49,642 nt of DNA. Source: Chromatiaceae bacterium (GTDB lineage: Bacteria > Pseudomonadota > Gammaproteobacteria > Chromatiales > Chromatiaceae). The stretch covers positions 1 to 49,642 of the forward strand of contig JALOTB010000034.1 in NCBI GenBank assembly GCA_025458165.1. The letters run 5' to 3'. Shown piece by piece: positions 37,677 through 49,642 of this stretch (the first letter of the stretch is position 1; every line of letters starts with the position of its first letter). The notes below the pieces were generated by a model, which was given only the letters and a program-made list of their open reading frames with translations, was not told where the DNA came from and did no database searches. Position numbers and translations under genes: made by a program.

Positions 37677-39110
37677 CTAGCCGGGAAATTCGGCCAGACC
37701 GAAGCGGGTTGACGCCGGCCGCCGGACCTCGGCGGAGGTGCCGACCAGGGGGCCGATGACGGCCAGCGTGGCGAACAGGAGCAGGATCTCGACGTGGTAG
37801 ACGGCCGCGTAGCCGACTGCCGGATCGGTGAGTGCGGGCCCCAGGGCGCCCGAGGCGGCGAGCCCGCCGACGAGGTCGCGCAGCGCACCGCCCGCGGCGA
37901 TGGCGAGCCCGGCCGCGGTCGCCTGCACCGCACCCCAGGCGCCGAGCGCGAGCCCGCTCTGGCCCTCTCGGGCCATGCCCATGGCCGCGGTCAGGGTGCC
38001 GACGGCGAAGAGCCCGGCGCCGAACCCGATCAGCAGGGTCCCGCCGCGGAACAGGACGACCGACTCCAGCGGGGCCGAGAGGACCACCGCCGCGAAGGCG
38101 AAGACACCGGTCAGCGCACCCATCCCGGAGAGCCGGTAGGGATCGGCCCCCTGGCTCAGCCGCCGCGAGGCCAGCGCGAAGGCGGCCAGCGTGCCGCCGG
38201 CGAGGAGCGCGGTGAGCAGGGTCGTGGCCCCGACCCCGAGCCCGAGGACCTGCCCGCCGTAGGGCTCGAGCAGGATGTCCTGCATGCTGAAGCCGGCCGT
38301 GCCGAGCGCCACTGACACCAGCAGCCGCCCGGACCGTCCGCGGCGCAGAAAGTCGCTCCAACAGGCTCGGAAGCTCGGACGCGGGAGATGACGGGTAGTG
38401 CGGACCGGGTCGCGCGCCTCCTGCTTCCAGAGGGCGATCAGGTTGAGCGCCATGGTGAGGGCCGCCGCGCCCTGGATGACCTGGATCAGCCGGATCTGGC
38501 TGAAGTCCTCAAGCAGCAGGCCGAACAGGATCGAGCTGCCCACCATCCCGAGCAGCAGCATCACGTAGAGCAGGGCGACCGCCCGCGGGCGGGCCTCGGG
38601 CGCGGCGAGATCGGTTGCGAGCGCGAGTCCGGCGGTCTGGGTGATGTGCAGCCCCGCTCCGACCAGGAGGAACGCCAGCGCCGCCCCGATCGGACCCGCC
38701 GCCGCCGGGCCCTGGCTGTCGCCGGAGAGGACCAGGAGCGCGAAGGGCATGATCGCGAGCCCGCCGAACTGGAGCAGGGTCCCCATCCAGATGTAGGGGA
38801 CGCGCCGCCAGCCGAGCGCCGAGCGGTGATGGTCCGAGCGGAACCCGACCAGGGCGCGTGCCGGGGCGAACAGGAGCGGGAGCGCCACCATCAGCCCGAC
38901 GACCCAGGTCGGCACGCCGAGCTCGACCACCGACACCCGGTTCAGGGTGCCGTTCAGGAGCACCAGGGCCATGCCGACCGAGACCTGGAACAGGGCGAGC
39001 CGCAGCAGTCGCCCGAGCGGAAGGTCCGCGGAGGCGGCGTCGGCGAAGGGCAGGAAGCGGGGTCCGAGCCGCACCCACTCCCGCGCCAGGCCTTCGAGCA
39101 CCCGGCTCAT
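37677..39110 (-). CDS. lhaA: Light-harvesting complex assembly protein LhaA (PucC family)
   Basis: LhaA is a major-facilitator-like membrane protein needed to assemble light-harvesting complex 1. The 477-residue product is very hydrophobic, with about 12 transmembrane helices. The [22 protein letters not shown] motif is characteristic of the PucC/LhaA/BchI-type family. The ATG at 39110 shares its bases with the bchM stop (ATGA), so it is coupled; a longer upstream frame is rejected. Position after bchM and before puhA is conserved in purple bacteria and supports LhaA rather than PucC. Confidence 0.93.
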   Translation of the reverse strand: MSRVLEGLAREWVRLGPRFLPFADAASADLPLGRLLRLALFQVSVGMALVLLNGTLNRVSVVELGVPTWVVGLMVALPLLFAPARALVGFRSDHHRSALGWRRVPYIWMGTLLQFGGLAIMPFALLVLSGDSQGPAAAGPIGAALAFLLVGAGLHITQTAGLALATDLAAPEARPRAVALLYVMLLLGMVGSSILFGLLLEDFSQIRLIQVIQGAAALTMALNLIALWKQEARDPVRTTRHLPRPSFRACWSDFLRRGRSGRLLVSVALGTAGFSMQDILLEPYGGQVLGLGVGATTLLTALLAGGTLAAFALASRRLSQGADPYRLSGMGALTGVFAFAAVVLSAPLESVVLFRGGTLLIGFGAGLFAVGTLTAAMGMAREGQSGLALGAWGAVQATAAGLAIAAGGALRDLVGGLAASGALGPALTDPAVGYAAVYHVEILLLFATLAVIGPLVGTSAEVRRPASTRFGLAEFPG

Positions 39111-39807
39111 CGGCGAACCAGCTCCAGGGCCTGGGACAGGTAGAACCCGCAGGTCACCCGCTCGCTGCGTCCGATCGCCCAATCGGCCAGGCCCGGCTCG
39201 GCCTGGATCAGTCCGTGCAGGTCCGGCGCGCTCACCGGCTCGATCGCCGGGGCCCGGTTGCCGCGCGGGAAGACTCGGCCCACGGCGTGCATCAGGGCGA
39301 GCGCCGGGGTGCGCGGGGCATAGGTGAAGAGGATCGCGCCCGAGGTCCGCTCGGCGACGCCCCCGAGCAGGGCGACCACGTCGCGGCTCTGGTAGTGGAT
39401 CAGCGAGTCCATGGCGACGACGTAGTCGAAGCGCCCAAGCGAGGCGTCCCTCATGTCACCCACCAGGAAGCTGAGCCGCCCGCGGCCGAGGTCGGTGGGG
39501 CTGCGCTCGCGGGCCAGGTTGATCAGGGTCGCGGCCACGTCGATCGCCACCACCTCGGCCCCGCGCCGGGCGGCCTCGACGGCGAGCGCCCCGGTCCCGC
39601 AGCCAGCATCGAGCAGGCGCCGGCCGCTCAAGTCCTCGCCCAGCCAGTCGAGCAGGGTCTGGCGCATGCGCTCGCGCCCGGCGCGCACCGTCGCGCGGAT
39701 GCGGCCCACCGGGGCGTCGGAGGTCAGCCGCGACCAGGCCTCCGCGGCGGTGCGGTCGAAATAGGTCTCGACCTCGCCGCGGCGCGCTTGATAGGAGGCG
39801 CTCGCCA

Positions 39808-39808
<1 letters not shown>
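39107..39808 (-). CDS. bchM: Magnesium protoporphyrin IX O-methyltransferase BchM
   Basis: BchM methylates Mg-protoporphyrin IX on the C13 propionate with SAM, directly after Mg insertion by BchH-BchD-BchI. The 233-residue protein has the N-terminal VETYFDRTAAEAW motif of the family and the SAM-binding loop LLDAGCGTGALAVEAARRGA near residues 63-82. Start is the ATG at 39808, overlapping the bchL stop by one base; upstream frame extension is not conserved. bchH-bchL-bchM-lhaA order is standard. Confidence 0.95.
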
Positions 39809-44033
<4,225 letters not shown>

Positions 44034-44298
44034 CGGGCCGCCGCCCCAGCATGGTGACGATTACGATGTCGCCCTGGGCGACGTCGGCGCGGCAGCGCTG
44101 GAGGGCCTGCGGATCTTCGGCCCACTCGGCCGCGGCGTGCAGGCTCAAGCTCAGCCCCGGGAGGTCGCGGGTGAGCGCGGGAAGCGCCCGCGTGACGGTG
44201 CCGGCGAGGTGGCCGTCTAGACAGACCAGCACCACCCGGATGGGGGTGCCCCCTGACCCTTGGCCGCGGCGGTTAGCGTCCAAAATGGGCTTTGGCAT
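44034..44298 (-). pseudogene. bchH: N-terminal fragment of bchH, out of frame with the body
   Basis: From the ATG at 44298, 84 residues match the BchH N-terminus (RVVLVCLDGHLAGTV, then LSLSLHAAAEWAEDP and GDIVIVTML). After VTML the frame is lost: the next bases GGGGCGGCGGCCC lead straight into the codons for PMALLKRL of the main frame. Normal BchH has about 45-55 residues here, including the FLEDHI-type and MSAGEV segments, which are in no frame of this window. The fragment starts inside the bchB 3' end (26-base overlap). Confidence 0.75.
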
Positions 44299-45793
44299 CG
44301 TAGAGCGTCTCCCGGGTGATCGTCTGGATGCCGCGGTCCGTGGCGAAAAGCTCCGTGTTGCGGCGGGCCTTGCCGCGCACGAAGAAGGGGATGCGCTTGA
44401 GCTCCCGCTCCGTCGGCCCCGGCTGGGGCGCCGGGGCCGCGGACTCGGTCGCCGCGAGGTGGGAGGGGGGCGCCTCGTCGTGGAACTCGAAGTCGGAGCG
44501 GAACATGGTCAGCAGGTGCTCTTCGAGTCCCATCATCAGCGGATGGACCCAGGTGTCGAAGATCACGTTGGCCCCCTCGAAGCCCATCTGCGGGGCGTAG
44601 CGCGCCGGGCAGTCCTGGACATGGAAGGGGGCGGCGATGACCGCGCAGGGGATGCCCAGGCGCTTGGCGATGTGGCGCTCCATCTGGGTGCCGAGGACCA
44701 GCTCCGGGCGCAGCTCCGCGACCCGCGCCTCGACCTCCAGGTAGTCATCGGTGATGAGCGGCTCGACCCCGTGGGTGCGGGCGGCGGCGCGCACGTCACG
44801 GCCCAGCTCGCGGCTGTAGCTGCCCAGCCCGACGACTGCAAGCCCGAGCTCTTCGGCGGCGATGCGGGCGGCCGCGATCGCATGGGTGGCGTCGCCGAAG
44901 ACGAAGACCCGCTTGCCGGTGAGATAGGTCGCGTCCACCGAGTGCGCGTACCAGGGCAGCCGCGACGCCTCGGCGGTGGCGGCCGGCTCGACCTCGACCC
45001 CGGCGAGCGCCCCGACCTCGCGCAGGAAGTCGCGGGTCGCTCCGACCCCGATCGGGACCGTCTTGACCGTCGGCTGCCGGAACATCCGCTCCAGCCAGCC
45101 GCAGGTGGTGAGCGCGACCTCCGGGTAGAGGCAGCAGTTGAAATCGGCCTCGGGGATACGGGCGAGGTCCGATGGGCTCGCCCCGAGCGGGGCGACGACC
45201 CCGACCTCGACCCCGATCGACCCCAGTAGCCGGGTGACCTCGGTCACGTCGTCCCGGCAGCGGAAGCCGAGGGCGGTGGGGCCGAGCAGGTTGGCTCTGG
45301 GCCGGGCGCCCTCCGGGCGCTGCCGGGGCGGCGCGCCCGGGGCCGGGACCTGCCGGTGCAGGACACGGCGGATGACCTGGTAGAAGGTCTCGCTCGCCCC
45401 CCAGTTCTCCTGGCGCGAGTAGGCCGAGAGCTCCAGCGGCACGACCGGAACCGGGAGCCCCAGCCCCTGGGCCAGGGCGCCGGCCTGGTCCTGCATCAGC
45501 TCGGCGGTGCAGGACTCGGCGACCAGCATCAGCTCGGGCCGGTGCCGCTCGGCGGCCTCGCGCACGCGGGCCTTGGTGAGCTCCGCCAGGTCGGCGCCCA
45601 GGTCCTGCGCCTTGAAGCTGGTGTAGGTCACCGGCGGGCGCTCGCCGCGGCGCTCGATCATGGTGAAGAGCAGGTCCGCGTAGCTGTCGCCCTGGGGGGC
45701 GTGCAGGACGCAGTGGACCTTGCGCAGCGAGGCCGCGACGCGGATCGCGCCGATGTGGGGAGGCCCCTCGTAGGTCCAGACCTTGAGCTGCAT
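44273..45793 (-). CDS. bchB: Dark protochlorophyllide reductase subunit BchB
   Basis: BchB pairs with BchN to form the catalytic NifDK-like component that reduces ring D of protochlorophyllide. The 506-residue protein starts [16 protein letters not shown], and the residue D36 (in [13 protein letters not shown]), which replaces a cysteine as ligand to the 4Fe-4S cluster, is kept. The [12 protein letters not shown] and [20 protein letters not shown] segments are typical. The C-terminal 60 residues contain the usual small helical domain ([19 protein letters not shown]). It lies 2 bases after bchN. Confidence 0.97.
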   Translation of the reverse strand: MQLKVWTYEGPPHIGAIRVAASLRKVHCVLHAPQGDSYADLLFTMIERRGERPPVTYTSFKAQDLGADLAELTKARVREAAERHRPELMLVAESCTAELMQDQAGALAQGLGLPVPVVPLELSAYSRQENWGASETFYQVIRRVLHRQVPAPGAPPRQRPEGARPRANLLGPTALGFRCRDDVTEVTRLLGSIGVEVGVVAPLGASPSDLARIPEADFNCCLYPEVALTTCGWLERMFRQPTVKTVPIGVGATRDFLREVGALAGVEVEPAATAEASRLPWYAHSVDATYLTGKRVFVFGDATHAIAAARIAAEELGLAVVGLGSYSRELGRDVRAAARTHGVEPLITDDYLEVEARVAELRPELVLGTQMERHIAKRLGIPCAVIAAPFHVQDCPARYAPQMGFEGANVIFDTWVHPLMMGLEEHLLTMFRSDFEFHDEAPPSHLAATESAAPAPQPGPTERELKRIPFFVRGKARRNTELFATDRGIQTITRETLYDAKAHFGR

Positions 45794-45795
45794 GG

Positions 45796-47558
<1,763 letters not shown>

Positions 47559-47635
47559 GGCCGGGGGATACCTGAATCGGATCTCTCGTGGGGGTGCCGG
47601 GGTACGCGCCCTGCCAACGCCACCCCTTGAGCCTC

Positions 47636-47664
47636 AATCTAGTCGGCTCAGAGGCGAGTGTCAA
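47636..47664 (-). promoter_or_regulatory. Sigma-70-type promoter of the bchFNBHLM cluster
   Basis: On the minus strand, TTGACA (47664-47659) and TAGATT (47641-47636) are spaced by 17 bases, giving one of the best promoters in the window. The -35 box lies inside the first PpsR box, so PpsR binding would block polymerase. Confidence 0.7.
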
Positions 47665-47676
47665 CATTAGTTGACG
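47659..47676. promoter_or_regulatory. PpsR/CrtJ-type box 1 (TGT-N12-ACG)
   Basis: TGTCAACATTAGTTGACG matches the TGT-N12-ACA consensus of PpsR/CrtJ sites at all but the last base, and has dyad arms TGTCAA/TTGACG. It covers the -35 box of the bchF promoter. Confidence 0.65.
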
Positions 47677-47692
47677 TAGTGCCAACTTGACA
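47675..47692. promoter_or_regulatory. PpsR/CrtJ-type box 2 (CGT-N12-ACA)
   Basis: CGTAGTGCCAACTTGACA has one mismatch to TGT-N12-ACA and overlaps box 1 by 2 bases. Tandem boxes are usual for cooperative PpsR binding, so this supports control of both bchF and ppsR. Confidence 0.5.
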
Positions 47693-47887
47693 TTTCCCGG
47701 GGAAGGGACAAACTTTGGAGGGCCGGCCGCTCAACCGAAGTCCGGCCTCCGCCCTGCCCCGGAAGCGAGGTTCGTATCCGGCTATGCCCAGCGCCACCGC
47801 TTCCGTCGCGTTCGGGCTGGTCTGGCGCAGATCGATGCCAACGCAGGCCCCAGACTCCCCGTACGCCGCAGCGAGACTGCCCCGCGG
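47693..47887. other. Upstream part of the ppsR frame, read as untranslated leader
   Basis: The open frame extends upstream of the ppsR ATG, but the residues it gives (many Arg, Pro, Gly) do not match PpsR N-termini, so this is read as non-coding leader. A start at an upstream GTG cannot be excluded. Confidence 0.5.
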
Positions 47888-49303
47888 ATGCCCAGCCTAA
47901 GCGCGCCCGTCCACAACGGGGATCGGCTGGACGACTATTGTCCGTCCGCCCTCGTCCTCACCCTGGCCGACATCGCCTTGCTGGTGGACGCGGACGGGTC
48001 GATCGTCGACCTCAGCCTGGAGAGCGATGCCCTCGCGGAGGGGCTGGCCGAGGACTGGGTGGGGCGCTCCTGGCTCGATACGGTCTCGGCGGAGAATCGC
48101 CCGCGCCTGGAGGCACTCCTGCGCGAGGCCAATCACCGGCGTCCGGGCGACTGGTATCAGGTCGCCCACCGCACGGATCAGGGCAAGGAGATCCCGGTGG
48201 AGTACCGCGCCATGCGTGTCGGCGCGAAGGGGCGGGTGCTCGCGGTCGGTCGCGAGCTGCAGGCCATCGCGGCCTTGCAGCAGCAGCTCGTCGACGCCCA
48301 GCAGGCCCTAGAGCGCGACTACTGGCGCTTCCGCCAGATGGAGACCCGCTACCGGCTCCTGTTCCAGACCATCACCGAGGCGGTGCTGATCGTCGACGCG
48401 GGGATGCGGCGGGTGATCGAGGCCAATCCGCCGGCCCTGGTGCTCCTCGGCGAGAAATCGGGCCGGGTGGTGGGCCGCCCCTTCCCGCAGGGCTTCGAGC
48501 CGGAGGGCGCCCGCGCCATCGAGAATCTGCTCGGGGCGGTGCTCAGCACCGGTCGGCCCGACAGCGTGGTGGCGCGCCGGCCCGAAGCGGGCGGTCAGTG
48601 GCTGGTGTCGGTCGCCCTGCTGCGGCAAGACGACGCCAGCCTGTTCCTGGTGCGCCTCGCCCCGCGCGCCGCCCAACCGCCTGGCGCGAGCCTGGGCGAG
48701 GGCGGGGGCCAGCTCCTCGGCGCCGTCTCCGCGGCCCCGGACGCCATCCTGATCACCGACCCCGAGGGGCGCGTCCTCGCCGCCAACCGCGCCTTCCTCG
48801 ATCAGGCGCAGCTCCCCAACGAGCAGTCGCTCCGCGGCCAGTCCTTGGAGCGCTGGCTGGGCCGGGCCAGCATCGACCTCAATGTGCTGCTCACCACGCT
48901 ACGCCAGCACGGCACCCTGCGGCTGTTCAAGACCCACTTGCGCGGCGAGTACGGGGCGACCGTTGACGTCGAGATCTCCGCCGCCGCGGTCGCCAACGGC
49001 GAGCGCCCCTGTTTGGGCTTCTTCATACGCGACGTCGGCCGGCGACTGGGGGGCGACGCAGGCGGTGGCGGCGACCTGTCCGCCTGGATCGGGCAGTTCA
49101 CCGAGCGCGTCGGCAGCGCCCCGCTGCGCGACCTGGTACGCGAATCCACCGACGTGATCGAGCGTCTCTGCATCGAGGCCGCGCTCAAGCTCACCGGCGG
49201 CAACCGCGCCTCCGCCTCCGAGCTCCTCGGCCTCAGCCGCCAGAGCCTCTACGTCAAGCTCGCCCGCTACGGCATTGGCGGAGAGACCGGCGAGGGCGAG
49301 TAG
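47888..49303 (+). CDS. ppsR: Transcriptional regulator PpsR (CrtJ)
   Basis: PpsR represses photosynthesis genes under oxygen, sensing redox through conserved cysteines and possibly via AppA-like partners. The 471-residue protein has an N-terminal PAS-like domain (DVALLVDADGSIVDLSLESD), a linker and coiled-coil (IAALQQQLVDAQQALE), two more PAS domains (AVLIVDAGMRRVIEANPPALVLL and AILITDPEGRVLAANRAFL), and a C-terminal Fis-type helix-turn-helix (ALKLTGGNRASASELLGLS). The conserved Cys beside the HTH is C428. The ATG at 47888 is chosen by family length. It is divergent from bchF. Confidence 0.9.
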   Translation: MPSLSAPVHNGDRLDDYCPSALVLTLADIALLVDADGSIVDLSLESDALAEGLAEDWVGRSWLDTVSAENRPRLEALLREANHRRPGDWYQVAHRTDQGKEIPVEYRAMRVGAKGRVLAVGRELQAIAALQQQLVDAQQALERDYWRFRQMETRYRLLFQTITEAVLIVDAGMRRVIEANPPALVLLGEKSGRVVGRPFPQGFEPEGARAIENLLGAVLSTGRPDSVVARRPEAGGQWLVSVALLRQDDASLFLVRLAPRAAQPPGASLGEGGGQLLGAVSAAPDAILITDPEGRVLAANRAFLDQAQLPNEQSLRGQSLERWLGRASIDLNVLLTTLRQHGTLRLFKTHLRGEYGATVDVEISAAAVANGERPCLGFFIRDVGRRLGGDAGGGGDLSAWIGQFTERVGSAPLRDLVRESTDVIERLCIEAALKLTGGNRASASELLGLSRQSLYVKLARYGIGGETGEGE

Positions 49304-49642
49304 CGGGTAGGGTGTATGCCCGCAGGGCGATACTTTCATAACCTATAGCCCTTGCACGAGATACCCGCTACGCCGGCGTATACCATCCCGCGCACGGCCT
49401 GGGCCATCTCGGCGGGGAGGGTGATGGTGATACCTCGGCCGTAAGGACACCGCTCCGACACCCCGCGAACGATGCGGCGCGCTCGCCCCTCTTCCCTCTT
49501 TCCCCTCCCGGGGCGAAGGCCAGGATGGGGGTTAGCGCTCGCCCCAACTGCCGCGGCGGCCAAGCCTCACCCCAGCCTGTGCCCGCCATCACAGTCCCGA
49601 CTGACCGCCGTTGACAGCCCCGGCTGTCCCGCCTAGCGTTCC
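49304..49642. other. Gene-free stretch at the right edge
   Basis: No gene can be supported. The region opens with GGGTGTATGCCCGCAGGGCGATAC and has the short palindrome TACGCCGGCGTA near 49370-49381. A 75-residue minus-strand frame (49336-49563) has a plausible C-terminal half (GITITLPAEMAQAV) but an Arg-rich N-terminal half, and is left out. Confidence 0.4.

Noticed and set aside
47687..47887. An extra 67-residue N-terminus for PpsR
   Set aside because: The extension is Arg/Pro/Gly-rich without PpsR similarity, overlaps PpsR box 2, and the ATG at 47888 gives the family length.
49336..49563. 75-residue minus-strand frame
   Set aside because: Its N-terminal half looks random and Arg-rich, it has no ribosome-binding site, and no family could be recognised.

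Overview
The window is high-GC DNA from an anoxygenic phototrophic proteobacterium. A purple sulfur bacterium (Chromatiales, Gammaproteobacteria) fits best. This rests on a reaction-centre H-subunit gene (puhA), bacteriochlorophyll (BChl) genes, a PpsR-type regulator, and gammaproteobacterial housekeeping operons (leuS-lptE-holA and rimP-nusA-infB-rbfA-truB-rpsO-pnp). The species cannot be named from the sequence.

Positions 1-31,000 are mostly housekeeping. The minus strand carries leuS-lptE-holA. The plus strand carries a zinc-ribbon gene, then the glycine cleavage genes gcvT-gcvH-gcvPA-[tpx]-gcvPB, dgkA, a moaB-moeA fusion, moaD and a Met-rich lipoprotein gene. Next, on the minus strand, are a fasciclin-domain gene, an orphan MocA-like nucleotidyltransferase, the translation/RNA operon rimP to pnp, an FadL-type outer-membrane porin and an EcsC-family gene. 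Then on the plus strand come a small hydrophobic protein, a flavin reductase-like protein, pyruvate kinase and tRNA-Val(CAC).

Positions 31,104-49,303 hold a photosynthesis gene cluster. Thirteen or more minus-strand genes are read in the order bchF-bchN-bchB-bchH-bchL-bchM-lhaA-puhA-puhB-puhC-puhE-bchE-hemN-bchJ. ppsR is divergent from bchF. Together they make bacteriochlorophyll a precursors (Mg chelation, methylation, anaerobic E-ring closure, dark protochlorophyllide reduction, C3-vinyl hydration) and assemble LH1 and the reaction centre. The only E-ring cyclase seen is the oxygen-sensitive BchE; no acsF is present in the window.

Points worth a second look are: (1) bchH and moeA each carry what looks like an internal deletion that shifts the frame; (2) a ~130-bp dispersed element with a stem-loop starts exactly at the stop codon of the upstream gene in two places 26.5 kb apart; (3) the rimP-nusA leader contains a promoter, a nested palindrome and two tandem intrinsic terminators; (4) two abutting near-consensus PpsR boxes lie between bchF and ppsR; (5) two short palindromes lie upstream of the FadL-type gene; (6) a thiol peroxidase gene sits between the two glycine decarboxylase subunit genes. 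No CRISPR array, insertion sequence, prophage or rRNA was found.
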